DNA of 64,000 nucleotides from DATAAZ01 sp036259875 (GCA_036259875.1 DATAAZ010000078.1:62001-126000); one strand, 5' to 3'. Counted from the stretch's first letter, positions 31,344 to 39,940 are shown. Notes: a model not told the origin generated them from the letters alone. Numbers and translations: made by a program.

Positions 31344-31736
31344 GTGCCCGGATACGAGCTCGTGAACCTCCGAGAGCTCGAGGACTCGGCGCCGAAGTTC
31401 GGCCTCGCGCCGGCGCTCGAGGCCCGCTTCGCGCGGCAGGCGCTCGGCCTCGAGCGAATCGGCCTCTCGCTCCAGCGGCTCGCACCGAACGCGCGCCAGC
31501 CGTTCGGGCACCGGCATCGCGAGGACGAGGAGGTCTACGTCGTCGTCGCAGGGAGCGGGCGCGTGAACGTCGACGGCGATGTGCGCGAGGTGCGCGAGTG
31601 GGATGCGATCCGCCTCGCGCCCGGGACGGCGCGCGCGCTCGAGGCGGGGCCGGACGGGCTCGAGTTCCTCGCGTTCGGGCTCTCGACGGGGGGCGTGGCG
31701 GACGTGGAGTCGCTGCCCGGCTGGTGGGGCGAGTAG
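31344..31736 (+). CDS. Cupin-domain protein
   Basis: 130 residues from GTG 31344. A single cupin barrel is seen: SLQRLAPNARQPFGHRHRED then EEVYVVVAGSGRVNVDGDVR is cupin motif 1, with the metal-binding HxH and the Glu, and AIRLAPGTARALEAGPDGLE is motif 2, although its His is replaced by Arg. Such small cupins bind a metal and a sugar, acid or other small ligand; no reaction can be given. The end (PGWWGE) is conserved in several actinobacterial cupins. Divergent from infA, 55 bases apart. Confidence 0.85.
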   Translation: MPGYELVNLRELEDSAPKFGLAPALEARFARQALGLERIGLSLQRLAPNARQPFGHRHREDEEVYVVVAGSGRVNVDGDVREVREWDAIRLAPGTARALEAGPDGLEFLAFGLSTGGVADVESLPGWWGE

Positions 31737-31790
31737 GGAGGGCTTGGCGAGACGCCGTTGCGGCCGCGGGGAGCGCGCCGATCTCACCCC

Positions 31791-31796
31791 TACGAT
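31791..31796 (+). promoter_or_regulatory. Leaderless-type -10 hexamer TACGAT
   Basis: TACGAT is followed by 6 bases and the ATG at 31803. Confidence 0.45.
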
Positions 31797-31802
31797 CCGC
31801 GC

Positions 31803-32507
31803 ATGGACGTCGCGCAGGCGAAGCGCCTCTTCTTCCTGGCGCTGATCGCGTCACTCTCGGCGACCGCCCTCCTCGCGATCTTCTTCCTCCTCGTCGCCGG
31901 GTTCGACGAGACGACCGAGCGGGTCATCCTGACGACGGCGCTGATCTCGCTCCTCAGCCTCTTCGTGCTGCCCGGCGGCGTCCTCCTCGACCAGGATCGC
32001 TACCTCGCGCTCGCCTGGACGGTGATCGTGCTCAGCACCCTTGCCTTCGGCCTCGCGATGATCCTCGTCTGGGGCAGCCGGGAGGACGACGACGAGGCGC
32101 TCTGGAAGACGCTCGCGATCGTCGCCGCGTTCGCCGCGGCGTCGTCCCAGACGGCGATGACGACCTCGCGTCGCCGGCGGGAGGACGGCCCGGCCGTACG
32201 CTTCCTCTACCTCGCGTCGGTGGCCTTCGCGGTCGTCGTCGCGGCGATGATCACGGCGGCGGCGTGGGCCGAGATCGACGACGAGTCCTACTACCGGGCG
32301 CTCGGCGCCTTCGCGATCGCCGATCTCTTCCTCGCCGTCGTCCAGCCCGTCGCGCGGCGGCTGGAAGGTGTTCCGGCCCCCGGACGGGCGCCGCACCAGG
32401 TCGTGTTCACGCTCGATCGCCCCCCCTCCGAGGAGGCCGTGTTCGCGGCCTCGAGGGCCCTCGAAGGGGCGGGCGCGCGCGTCGAACGAGTCGACCGGCG
32501 CGGCTAG
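31803..32507 (+). CDS. Integral membrane protein, unknown function
   Basis: 234 residues with five or six membrane helices (for example residues 8-32 LFFLALIASLSATALLAIFF, 40-60, 68-90, 100-115, 130-155). The last 45 residues are soluble and read APHQVVFTLDRPPSEEAVFA then ASRALEGAGARVERVDRRG, resembling a small alpha-beta strand-helix unit. No family was recognised. The start is set by the -10 hexamer 6 bases before the ATG. dnaE follows after a short gap with its own promoter. Confidence 0.7.
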   Translation: MDVAQAKRLFFLALIASLSATALLAIFFLLVAGFDETTERVILTTALISLLSLFVLPGGVLLDQDRYLALAWTVIVLSTLAFGLAMILVWGSREDDDEALWKTLAIVAAFAAASSQTAMTTSRRRREDGPAVRFLYLASVAFAVVVAAMITAAAWAEIDDESYYRALGAFAIADLFLAVVQPVARRLEGVPAPGRAPHQVVFTLDRPPSEEAVFAASRALEGAGARVERVDRRG

Positions 32508-32529
32508 CCTGGGCATCCGCGCGCGGTTC

Positions 32530-32535
32530 TACACT
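32530..32535 (+). promoter_or_regulatory. Leaderless-type -10 hexamer TACACT for dnaE
   Basis: TACACT is followed by 9 bases and the GTG at 32545. Confidence 0.45.
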
Positions 32536-32544
32536 GGCCTTCCC

Positions 32545-35500
32545 GTGGCCGAGGCGCCGTTCGTCCATCTGCACGTCCACTCCGAGTTCTCGATCCTCGA
32601 CGGGGCCTGCCGCATCCCCGATTTGACCGCCCGGGCAGCGGAGCTCGAAATGCCCGCCGTGGCCCTCACCGACCACGGCTCGCTCGCGGGCGCCGTCCAG
32701 CTCTACAAGGAGGCGACGAAGCAGAGCGTGAAGCCGCTCGTCGGCTGCGAGGTGTACGTGACGGACGACCGGCGCGCGCAGACGAAGGGCTTCGCGCACC
32801 TGACCCTCCTCGCGGAGTCGAACGAGGGCTACGGGAACCTGATCAAGCTCGTCTCGTCCGGCTACCTGGAGGGCTACTACTACAAGCCGCGCGTCGACTG
32901 GGCGCTCCTCGAGCAGCACGCGACGGGGCTCGTCGCGCTCTCGGGCTGCCTCTCGGGACGGGTCTGCAAGGCGCTCGAGAACGGGAACCGCGGCCAGGCC
33001 GAGACGGAGCTCGCGCGCCTGCGCGACATCTTCGGCCGCGACTCGACCTACGTGGAGGTCCAGAACGCCGGGCTCGACGTGCAGGCGCGGATCAACCGCG
33101 AGCTCTCGGAAATCGCCGCTGGGCTCGAGCTCCCGCTCGTCGCGACGGGCGACGTGCACTACCTCCGCCACGAGGACGCGCGCGCGCACGAGGCGCTCCT
33201 CTGCGTCCAGTCGGGCGACACGCTCTCAAACCCGAACCACTGGCGCTTCGACACCGACCAGTACTACTTCAAGAGCCCGGCCGAGATGGCGGCCGACTTC
33301 GCGGACTACCCGGAGGCCGTGCGCCGGACGCTCGAGGTCGCGGAGCGCTGCACCGTCACGCTGGAGCTCGGCCGCATCCTCCTCCCGCGCTTCCCGACCC
33401 CGGACGGGCGCGACGCCTTCGACTACCTCGTCGAGCTCTGCGAGAAGGGGCTCGCGAAGCGCTACGACCGCGTGACGCCCGAGCTCCACGAGCGGCTCCG
33501 CTTCGAGCTTCGGACGATCAAGGAGATGGGCTTCGCCGACTACTTCCTGATCGTCTGGGACTTCATCCAGTTCGCGAAGCGAAACGGGATCGGCGTCGGG
33601 CCGGGGCGCGGCTCGGCGGCCGGCTCACTCGTCGCCTACTGCCTCGAGATCACGGACATCGACCCGATCCGCTACGACCTCCTCTTCGAGCGCTTCCTGA
33701 ACCCGGGCCGCAAGTCGATGCCCGACATCGACATCGACTTCTCCGTCCACGGGCGCGACCGCGTCATCAACTACGTCGCCGAGAAGTACGGGCGCGAGCG
33801 GGTCGCGCAGATCATCACCTTCGGGACGATGATGGCGCGCGCGGCGGTCCGCGACGCGGGCCGCGTGCTCGACATCCCGTACGGGACGGTCGACCGGATC
33901 GCGAAGCTGATCCCCGAGGGGCCGAAGGTCTATCTCGACGACTGCCTGAAGAAGGGCTCGGAGCTCGGCGCCGCGTACGACGCCGACGAGCTCGTGCGCC
34001 AGATCGTCGACCTCGCGAAGCCGCTCGAGGGTCTCGTGCGCCAGGACTCGATCCACGCCGCCGGGGTCGTGATCGGCGACCGCCCGCTCACCGAGTACGT
34101 CCCCCTCCAGCAGAAGGGGCCGGATCAGGAGGTGGTGACGCAGTTCCCGATGGGCGACGTCGAGGCGCTCGGGCTGCTCAAGATGGACTTCCTCGGCCTT
34201 CGGAACCTCGACGTGATCGACGAGGCGCTGGCGCTGATCGGCGGCGGCCTCGACATGCGCGAGGTCCCGCTCGACGAACCGAAGACGTACGAGATGCTCC
34301 AGCGCGGCGACTCGACGGGCGTCTTCCAGTTCGAGTCGTCGGGGATGCGCGAGGCCCTGCGGCTCGTGAAGCCGACCGAATTCGAGGACCTGATCGCGCT
34401 CGTCGCGCTCTACCGCCCGGGGCCGATGGCGTACATCCCGGTCTACGCGCGGCGAAAGAACGGCCAGGAGCCGGTGTCGTTCGTCGACCCGCGGCTCGAG
34501 CCGATCACCGGGGCAACCCAGGGGATCGCGATCTACCAGGAGCAGCTGATGGAGATCGCGAAGCAGGTCGCCGGGTTCACGCCGGCGGAGGCGGACGACC
34601 TCCGCAAGGCGGTGGGGAAGAAGATCCACGCCCTCATGGCCTCGCTGAAGGACAAGTTCCTCGAGGGGTGCGCGGAGAACGGCGTCACGCCCGGGGTCGC
34701 GAACCAGCTCTGGAAGGACATGGAGCAGGCGCAGGACTACGCTTTCAACAAGGCGCACGCGGCCTGCTACGCGCTGATCGCCTACCGCACCGCCTACCTG
34801 AAGGCGAACTACCCCGCCGAGTACATGGCGGCGCTCATCTCGTCCGTAATGCACACGAAGGACCGCGTGCCGTTTTACGTCTCGGCCTGCGACGAGATGG
34901 GGATCGAGGTTCTCCCGCCCGACGTGAACGAGTCGCAGGTCGACTTCGCGGTCGTCGAGGGGAAGATCCGCTTCGGCCTGAACGCCGTCAAGAACGTGGG
35001 CGAGACGGCCGCGCGCGCGATCGTCGCGGCGCGCGAGGCGGGCGGGCCGTTCGCGTCCGTCTGGGACTTCGCGGAGCGGGTCGACCCGCAGGTCGTGAAC
35101 AAGCGCGCGCTCGAGGCGCTCGTCAAGTGCGGCGCGCTCGACTCGACCGGCGCGCCGCGCAAGGGACTTCTCGACAACGAGTGCGAGCTCCTCGACCGCG
35201 TCCTCGCCTGGGGGACGACGCACCACGCCGACCGGCTCTCGGGGCAGGGATCGATCTTCGACCTCGGCGCCGACGAGGGAGCGCGGCCGCGCCACCACCC
35301 GACGATCCCGCCCGGCGAGTACGACAAGAAGACGCTCCTCGCGCTCGAGAAGGAGTCGCTCGGCCTCTACGTCTCCGAGCACCCGCTCGACGCGGTCAAG
35401 GGGGTGCTCCGGCGCAAGGTCGACTGCGAGGTCGCCGCGCTCCCGGGGCGGCGAGACGGCGAGGTGGTGACCGTCGGCGGCATCGTCGGCGCGCTCAAGC

Positions 35501-35946
35501 AGCTGACGACGAAGAAGGGCGAGCCGATGGTGTTCGTGCGGCTCGACGACCTCTCGGGCTCGGTCGAGACGGTCGTCTTCAACTCGGTCTACACGGCGTC
35601 GCGCGAGCTCCTCGAGGCGGACCGAGTCCTCGTCGTGAAAGGCCGCGTCGACCACAAGCAGGAGGGGGAGACGAAGCTGATCGCGCTCGAGGTCGCGCCG
35701 TTCGAGGGGCTCCCCGACCGTTCCGAGGTGCGCCTCTGCGTCGACGCACGCCGGGCTCCCGCCGGCCTCATCCGCGAGCTCGCCGAGCTCACGCGGCGCT
35801 ACCCGGGCGAGGCGGCCGTCGTCGTGGCGGTCGAGACGTCGGCCGGCCGGCGGACGTACGCCTTCGGCCCCGAGTTTCGCGTTCGCCCCGAGGCGGACTT
35901 CTACGCCGAGGTGAAGGCGCTCCTCGGCGAGGCCGCCGTCGTCTGA
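32545..35946 (+). CDS. dnaE: DNA polymerase III alpha subunit
   Basis: 1133 residues from GTG 32545; upstream frame is noise. The replicative polymerase. The PHP domain (about 1-210) opens FVHLHVHSEFSILDGACRIP with metal ligands, then the palm follows with catalytic Asp394 and Asp396 in MPDIDIDFSVHGRDRVINYV. Other family segments are FGTMMARAAVRDAGRVL, GLVRQDSIHAAGVVIGDRPL, MDFLGLRNLDVIDEAL and YAFNKAHAACYALIAYRTAY. The C-terminal third has the HhH and OB-fold (VVTVGGIVGALKQLTTKKGE). Length and order match DnaE1. A start at GTG fits the hexamer 9 bases upstream. Confidence 0.97.
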   Translation: MAEAPFVHLHVHSEFSILDGACRIPDLTARAAELEMPAVALTDHGSLAGAVQLYKEATKQSVKPLVGCEVYVTDDRRAQTKGFAHLTLLAESNEGYGNLIKLVSSGYLEGYYYKPRVDWALLEQHATGLVALSGCLSGRVCKALENGNRGQAETELARLRDIFGRDSTYVEVQNAGLDVQARINRELSEIAAGLELPLVATGDVHYLRHEDARAHEALLCVQSGDTLSNPNHWRFDTDQYYFKSPAEMAADFADYPEAVRRTLEVAERCTVTLELGRILLPRFPTPDGRDAFDYLVELCEKGLAKRYDRVTPELHERLRFELRTIKEMGFADYFLIVWDFIQFAKRNGIGVGPGRGSAAGSLVAYCLEITDIDPIRYDLLFERFLNPGRKSMPDIDIDFSVHGRDRVINYVAEKYGRERVAQIITFGTMMARAAVRDAGRVLDIPYGTVDRIAKLIPEGPKVYLDDCLKKGSELGAAYDADELVRQIVDLAKPLEGLVRQDSIHAAGVVIGDRPLTEYVPLQQKGPDQEVVTQFPMGDVEALGLLKMDFLGLRNLDVIDEALALIGGGLDMREVPLDEPKTYEMLQRGDSTGVFQFESSGMREALRLVKPTEFEDLIALVALYRPGPMAYIPVYARRKNGQEPVSFVDPRLEPITGATQGIAIYQEQLMEIAKQVAGFTPAEADDLRKAVGKKIHALMASLKDKFLEGCAENGVTPGVANQLWKDMEQAQDYAFNKAHAACYALIAYRTAYLKANYPAEYMAALISSVMHTKDRVPFYVSACDEMGIEVLPPDVNESQVDFAVVEGKIRFGLNAVKNVGETAARAIVAAREAGGPFASVWDFAERVDPQVVNKRALEALVKCGALDSTGAPRKGLLDNECELLDRVLAWGTTHHADRLSGQGSIFDLGADEGARPRHHPTIPPGEYDKKTLLALEKESLGLYVSEHPLDAVKGVLRRKVDCEVAALPGRRDGEVVTVGGIVGALKQLTTKKGEPMVFVRLDDLSGSVETVVFNSVYTASRELLEADRVLVVKGRVDHKQEGETKLIALEVAPFEGLPDRSEVRLCVDARRAPAGLIRELAELTRRYPGEAAVVVAVETSAGRRTYAFGPEFRVRPEADFYAEVKALLGEAAVV

Positions 35947-35951
35947 CGCCC

Positions 35952-36392
35952 GTGGCGGCGCGGTACCGGCCGACGGTGCCGCGCCGGCTCCTGAACGCCG
36001 TGCTGCGCATCGTCGTTCCTCTCGGGCTCGGGCCTGCGAACACGTACCTCCTCACCGTCCCCGGACGGCGGAGCGGGCGCCTGTACACGACACCGGTGAC
36101 GCTCGTCGAGCACGGGGGCGAACGATGGCTCGTCGCGCCCTACGGCGTGCGGAGCTGGGTGAAGAACGCCCGCGCTTCGGGCTGGGTCGAGCTTCGGCGC
36201 GGCCGCGATTCGCAGCGAGTCGAGGTGAGCGAGGTCCCCACCGAGGAGCGCGGGCCGATCCTGCGCGAATACGTCGAGCGCGTCCCGGTCGTCGCGAAGT
36301 TCTTCGACGCGCAGCGCGGCTCGGCCGTCGCGGCCTTCGCCGAGGAAGCGGCCCGGCACCCCGTCTTCCGCCTGCGCCCGCAGCCGCGCTAG
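35952..36392 (+). CDS. Deazaflavin (F420)-dependent nitroreductase-family protein
   Basis: 146 residues from GTG 35952. The DDN-type split-barrel pattern is LLTVPGRRSGRLYTTPVTLV, then GERWLVAPYGVRSWVKNARA and GWVELRRGRDSQRVEVSEVP. In mycobacteria such proteins use reduced F420 to reduce quinones and nitro drugs. The C-terminus (ARHPVFRLRP) is also typical. It lies five bases after dnaE but is unlikely to be functionally linked. The presence of this family suggests the organism makes or uses F420. Confidence 0.88.
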   Translation: MAARYRPTVPRRLLNAVLRIVVPLGLGPANTYLLTVPGRRSGRLYTTPVTLVEHGGERWLVAPYGVRSWVKNARASGWVELRRGRDSQRVEVSEVPTEERGPILREYVERVPVVAKFFDAQRGSAVAAFAEEAARHPVFRLRPQPR

Positions 36393-36403
36393 CGTCCCGC
36401 GCG

Positions 36404-36577
36404 CTACGCGTCGGGGCCTTGTTGGCGGCGCTCGAGCTGCTCGAGGATCCAGCCGGCGTACCAGGTCGGCCAGTCCTCGTCCCGCTGCCCGAGACCGCGC
36501 TCGTACTCGGCGTGCGCCTGCTCGGCTCCGCGCAGCAGGCGCGCGAGCTCCTCCTTCGTGACTCCTTCGAGCTGCAC
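36404..36577 (-). CDS. Small acidic protein of 57 residues, unknown function
   Basis: GTG at 36577, TGA-type stop at 36404. The protein reads VQLEGVTKEELARLLRGAEQ at the start and contains DEDWPTWYAGWILEQLERRQ near the end, a helical and acidic composition. The Trp-Pro-x-Trp-Tyr pattern recurs in short actinobacterial hypotheticals. TAAGGT lies 7 bases before the GTG, overlapping the stop codon of the upstream VOC gene, which supports this start and its expression. Confidence 0.6.
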   Translation of the reverse strand: MQLEGVTKEELARLLRGAEQAHAEYERGLGQRDEDWPTWYAGWILEQLERRQQGPDA

Positions 36578-36584
36578 GGGCGGA

Positions 36585-36590
36585 ACCTTA
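36585..36590 (-). promoter_or_regulatory. Leaderless-type -10 hexamer TAAGGT for the 57-residue protein
   Basis: TAAGGT (minus strand) begins with the VOC stop codon TAA and is followed by 7 bases and the GTG at 36577. Confidence 0.4.
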
Positions 36591-37034
36591 GTCGGGCGCG
36601 AGGCCCTTCGCGCGAAGCTCGGCGAGCGCGGGCGCGCTCTTCCCGAGCCCGTCGAGGCCCATCCCGCGGAGGACGTGCCCGGCCTTCGTGAACTGCACCT
36701 CGTCGTACTGAACGACCTGGATGTGGTTTCCCCACGGGTCGCGAAAGTCGAGGCCGCGGCCGGGCAGGACGTCGGCGCCCGCCTCCTCGAGCGCGCGGCG
36801 GGCCGCCTCGCGATCGTCGACGACGAGGCCGAGGTGGCGATGGCCGTCGGCGGGCTCCGTGCGGCCCGCGGCGAGCGCGATGAACTGGTCGCCCATGTCG
36901 AGGAACGCCATCCGAGCACCGCGGCCACGGAGGTCGAACTCGAAGATGCGCCCGTACCAGGCGAGTGCCTCGTCGACGTCGCCCACTTCGAGCGCGACGT
37001 GGTTCATTCCGACCAGGCGGGCTCGTCGAGCCAC
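36588..37034 (-). CDS. VOC (glyoxalase-fold) protein
   Basis: 148 residues from GTG 37034. It opens LVGMNHVALEVGDVDEALAW then YGRIFEFDLRGRG, with metal-ligand His in NHVALEVGD, HRHLGLVVDDREAARRALEE for the second module, and DFRDPWGNHIQVVQYDEVQF with the final Glu/His region. The pattern is closest to extradiol-dioxygenase-like or methylmalonyl-CoA-epimerase-like VOC proteins. A tail of about 30 residues (HVLRGMGLDGLGKSAPALAE) extends beyond the barrel. Activity is unknown. Confidence 0.85.
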   Translation of the reverse strand: MARRARLVGMNHVALEVGDVDEALAWYGRIFEFDLRGRGARMAFLDMGDQFIALAAGRTEPADGHRHLGLVVDDREAARRALEEAGADVLPGRGLDFRDPWGNHIQVVQYDEVQFTKAGHVLRGMGLDGLGKSAPALAELRAKGLAPD

Positions 37035-37054
37035 GCCCGTATCTTTGCGAACCG

Positions 37055-37609
37055 CTAGGTGCCCGCGTCCGCGCGCTCGCCGTCGCCCGACGGCTCGATG
37101 GTCGGAGCGGCCGGGCCGAGCTCGCGGACCGGCTCGCGCGGGAGATCGGGCCACTCGGTCGGCGGCCGGACGACGAAGTCCCCGAGCCGCGAGATGACCT
37201 CCTCGAGCCCTCGGCGGCCCCACTCGGCGCGCTCGATCGCGAGGCGGATCCCCTCGTTGATCCAGGCTTCACGGCGGCGGGCGGTCTCCTCGGTGCCGCG
37301 CGCATGCTCGCGTGCCTCCGCCCGGATCCGGTCCGCCTCCGCGCGGGCGTCGTCGAGTATCTGCTGCGCCTCGCGCCCGGCCTCCTGCCGCTGCGCGGCG
37401 CGCATCGCGGCCACTTCCGCCTCGGCCTCGCGGCGCATGTCGACCACCTCGGCCCGGGCCATCGTGAGGATGTGCTCGGCCGCCTGCTCGGCGGCCGTGA
37501 AGACGGCGGAGACGCGCGGCCCGATCCCGGCGGCCGAGTCGAGCTCGCGCTCGTCGACGGCGTCGCCGTTCGTCGCCGCGCTCGTCTGGTGCTCTCCCGG
37601 AACCTCCAC
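37055..37609 (-). CDS. DivIVA-like coiled-coil protein
   Basis: 184 residues from GTG 37609. The central part (about 35-130) is a long coiled coil rich in Ala, Glu and Arg: AAEQAAEHILTMARAEVVDM, RREAEAEVAAMRAAQRQEAG, QQILDDARAEADRIRAEARE. Such segments resemble DivIVA/Wag31-type or ATP synthase b-type helices. The C-terminal part is Pro-rich and acidic. There is no membrane helix. A polar-growth or scaffold role is possible but unproven. TACGCT precedes the GTG by 7 bases. Confidence 0.65.
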   Translation of the reverse strand: MEVPGEHQTSAATNGDAVDERELDSAAGIGPRVSAVFTAAEQAAEHILTMARAEVVDMRREAEAEVAAMRAAQRQEAGREAQQILDDARAEADRIRAEAREHARGTEETARRREAWINEGIRLAIERAEWGRRGLEEVISRLGDFVVRPPTEWPDLPREPVRELGPAAPTIEPSGDGERADAGT

Positions 37610-37616
37610 TCTCGCG

Positions 37617-37622
37617 AGCGTA
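37617..37622 (-). promoter_or_regulatory. Leaderless-type -10 hexamer TACGCT for the coiled-coil protein
   Basis: On the minus strand TACGCT is followed by 7 bases and the GTG at 37609. Confidence 0.45.
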
Positions 37623-37762
37623 ATCGGCAGGGAGGACGACAACCTTAGAGCGAGTTGCCGCCGTCGAGGTTCCGCGCTCGCCGTTCGCACGCACGCGCGC
37701 CGACCGAGTAACCGTTGTTACTTGTGGTGAGACCACCGGGAACCCGACTGCGCGCCCCGGTG

Positions 37763-37768
37763 TAGAAC
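37763..37768 (+). promoter_or_regulatory. Possible -10 hexamer TAGAAC for the ECF sigma operon
   Basis: TAGAAC is followed by 7 bases and the GTG at 37776. Its last base is C rather than T, so the match is weaker than the others. Confidence 0.3.
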
Positions 37769-37775
37769 CGGCAGC

Positions 37776-38333
37776 GTGGAGGGCCGGCCACGGGAAGAAG
37801 ACCTCGTCGAGCGAGCAAGACGGGGCGACGTCGGAGCGTACGAGGAGCTCGTGCACCGCTACCAGGGGATCGCGTTTCGGACTGCGTACGTCGTCGCGGG
37901 GAACGCCGCGGATGCGGAGGACGCCGCGCAGGAGGCGTTCGTGAAGGCCTACCGTGCGCTCGGCCGCTTCCGGCCGGGCGCGCCGTTCCGTCCGTGGCTC
38001 CTACAGATCGTCGCCAACGAGGCTCGCAACCGGCGCAGGTCGGCGGGCAGGCGCGCCGCGCTCGGGCTGCGCCTCGCCGCTCACGAGCCCTCGGGGGACG
38101 CGGCCCCGTCCCCCGAGGCGGCACTGGTCTCGTCCGAGCGACGGGCGGAGCTCCTCGAGGCGATGGAGCACCTTCGCGAGGAGGAGCGGCTCGTGCTCGT
38201 GTACCGGTTCTTCCTCGACCTCTCCGAGGACGAGACGGCGGCGGCGCTCGGCGTTCGCCGCGGCACGGTGAAGTCGAGGCAGTCGCGCGCGCTCGCGCGC
38301 CTGCGGGAGGAGATGGAGCGCGTCCATGCCTGA
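37776..38333 (+). CDS. RNA polymerase ECF sigma factor
   Basis: 185 residues, normal for the group. Region 2 (about 12-80) has AYEELVHRYQGIAFRTAYVV and ADAEDAAQEAFVKAYRALGR, and region 4 (about 120-180) has LVLVYRFFLDLSEDETAAAL then GVRRGTVKSRQSRALARLRE. It directs RNA polymerase to stress- or envelope-response promoters. The downstream gene overlaps it by eight bases and encodes a membrane protein likely to be its regulator. GTG start. Confidence 0.93.
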   Translation: MEGRPREEDLVERARRGDVGAYEELVHRYQGIAFRTAYVVAGNAADAEDAAQEAFVKAYRALGRFRPGAPFRPWLLQIVANEARNRRRSAGRRAALGLRLAAHEPSGDAAPSPEAALVSSERRAELLEAMEHLREEERLVLVYRFFLDLSEDETAAALGVRRGTVKSRQSRALARLREEMERVHA

Positions 38334-39069
38334 GCTGGAAGCGGAGCTGCGCGCCCTCGGCGCGACGATCGAGTTTCCACCCACCCCGGATCTTGCGACC
38401 GCGGTCAGGCGACGCCTCGCCGCCGAGCGCGCCCGCCGGGTGTTTCCGCTCCGGCGCGTGCTCGCCGTCTCGCTTGCGCTCGTGGCCGTCGCGGTCGGTG
38501 CGGTCATGGCGGTTCCGGACGCCCGCACCGCGGTTCTCGAGTGGCTCGGCCTGCGGGGGGTCAAGATCGAGCGGACGGAGACGCGGGCGACCGCGCCCGC
38601 GCGGCCCGTCGAGCTCGGGCTCGGCGAGCGGACGACGCTCGCCGAAGGTCCCGAGCAGGTCGGATTCCCGGTCGCGACGCCGGACCTCGACGCGCTCGGC
38701 GAGCCGGACGAGGTCTACGTCAGCCAGGCCGTACGCGGCGGGCAGCTCGCCTACGTCTGGCGCGACGATCGTGGAGACGTCGAGCTCCTGCTGACGCAGT
38801 TCGCGGGGTCGCTCTCGCACGACTTCATCCAGAAGGCGCTCGGCCCGCGGACGACGATCGAGGAGGTGCGCGTGGACGGCGGGCTCGGCTTCTGGATCGC
38901 CGGCGAGCCGCACGACTTCGTCTACCTGGACGAGCGCGGCGAGCCCGTCTTCGACAGCTTCCGGCTCGCCCGGAACACCCTCGTCTGGGAGCGCGGCGAC
39001 CTCACCCTGCGGGTGGAGGGAGATCTGACGAAGAGGGAAGCGCTCGAGATCGCGACGGCGATCCGGTGA
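38326..39069 (+). CDS. Membrane protein partner of the ECF sigma factor (putative anti-sigma factor)
   Basis: 247 residues. A short cytoplasmic N-terminal part (1-40: MPELEAELRALGATIEFPPT, then ATAVRRRLAAERARR) precedes one membrane helix (about 44-63, VLAVSLALVAVAVGAVMAVP). The outer part (about 70-247) contains DEVYVSQAVRGGQLAYVWRD and a DUF4367-like beta-rich region ending NTLVWERGDLTLRVEGDLTK. No zinc-finger motif is present, unlike most ECF anti-sigma factors. The overlap with the sigma gene and the topology support the role, which remains inference. Confidence 0.72.
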   Translation: MPELEAELRALGATIEFPPTPDLATAVRRRLAAERARRVFPLRRVLAVSLALVAVAVGAVMAVPDARTAVLEWLGLRGVKIERTETRATAPARPVELGLGERTTLAEGPEQVGFPVATPDLDALGEPDEVYVSQAVRGGQLAYVWRDDRGDVELLLTQFAGSLSHDFIQKALGPRTTIEEVRVDGGLGFWIAGEPHDFVYLDERGEPVFDSFRLARNTLVWERGDLTLRVEGDLTKREALEIATAIR

Positions 39070-39086
39070 GCGCGAAAGGGGGAGCG

Positions 39087-39596
39087 ATGCGGATCTCGAT
39101 CGTCGTTGCAACTGCGGCCGCGTCGCTTGGGCTCGCCGGCGCGGCCGCCGCGGGCGGCTGGGCGACCGTGAAGATGAGCGCGTACCCGGGCAACGCCGAG
39201 CCGGGCAAGCCGTGGAACGTGGACCTGACCGTGCTGCAGCACGGCGTCCGTCCGCTCGCGGGCGTGCGGCCGGTCTTCCGGATCAGGAGCCTCCGGACGG
39301 GCGAGGAGCGCAGCTTTCCGGCGGCGCCGACCGCGACGCGCGGCGTCTACCGAGCGTCGGTCGTCTTCCCCGGCCCCGGGCGGTGGGACTACGAGATCGA
39401 CGACGGGTTCGGAGAGACGCACACGTATGCGCCGGTCGTGATCGGCGAGCCCGCGGCTCCCGCCGCGCGGGGCGCCCAGGGCGACGGCGCGCCGGCGGCG
39501 ATCGGGATCGCGCTCGGCGCCTTCGGCGTCGTCGCGGCCGCGCTTGCGGTGCTCGCGCTCGCGCGTCGGCAGCGGCGCCGCCCCGCGACCGCGTAG
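39087..39596 (+). CDS. Exported protein with a C-terminal membrane anchor, YtkA-like domain
   Basis: 169 residues from ATG 39087, with AAAGGGGGAG upstream as ribosome-binding site; a GTG overlapping the previous stop (39066) is a less likely alternative. A signal peptide (1-22, ending AGAAAAGG) is followed by a beta-sandwich-like part (WATVKMSAYPGNAEPGKPWN, VDLTVLQHGVRPLAGVRPVF, RWDYEIDDGFGETHTYAPVV). This resembles the YtkA/CopC-like folds that face the outside. A last hydrophobic segment (about 138-160) and RRQRRR anchor it. It is third in the sigma-factor operon and is probably a target or accessory envelope protein. Confidence 0.72.
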   Translation: MRISIVVATAAASLGLAGAAAAGGWATVKMSAYPGNAEPGKPWNVDLTVLQHGVRPLAGVRPVFRIRSLRTGEERSFPAAPTATRGVYRASVVFPGPGRWDYEIDDGFGETHTYAPVVIGEPAAPAARGAQGDGAPAAIGIALGAFGVVAAALAVLALARRQRRRPATA

Positions 39597-39669
39597 CAGC
39601 GGAAACACCCGCTCGAAATCCCCCGACGTGGGGAGATCCGAGCGCGCGGCCGTGGCGAAGTAATGGGGT

Positions 39670-39873
39670 ATGGCCACTGCCGATCTCATCGTCACTCGCG
39701 AGACCGAGGCCGAGCGCGTCCTCGAATGGCGCCTCAACGAGCTGATTCGCGTGGGGTACGACCGGGCCGCGGCGTGGGAGATCGCCGCGCGCTCGGAAGT
39801 CGACCTCCACCTCGCGGTGGAGCTCGCCCGCGGGGGCTGCTCGCCCGACCTCGCGCTGCGCATCCTGCTGTAG
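39670..39873 (+). CDS. Small soluble protein of 67 residues, unknown function
   Basis: It reads MATADLIVTRETEAERVLEW, then RLNELIRVGYDRAAAWEIAA and ARGGCSPDLALRILL. The helical pattern with a central GYD...A.EIA resembles a helix-turn-helix-like or UBA-like small fold. It has no recognised family and no Cys pair or membrane segment. The stop is 80 bases before lgt, which has its own -10 hexamer. Confidence 0.6.
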   Translation: MATADLIVTRETEAERVLEWRLNELIRVGYDRAAAWEIAARSEVDLHLAVELARGGCSPDLALRILL

Positions 39874-39940
39874 GGCGAGGCGGCGACCCGCCCGCGGAAG
39901 CTCGGGCGGTTCGGGGCCCGTGGGGGAGCGCCGCTGCGCG

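Noticed and set aside
33625..35655. Minus-strand open frame of 676 codons inside dnaE
   Set aside because: Shadow of dnaE; no start or family features.
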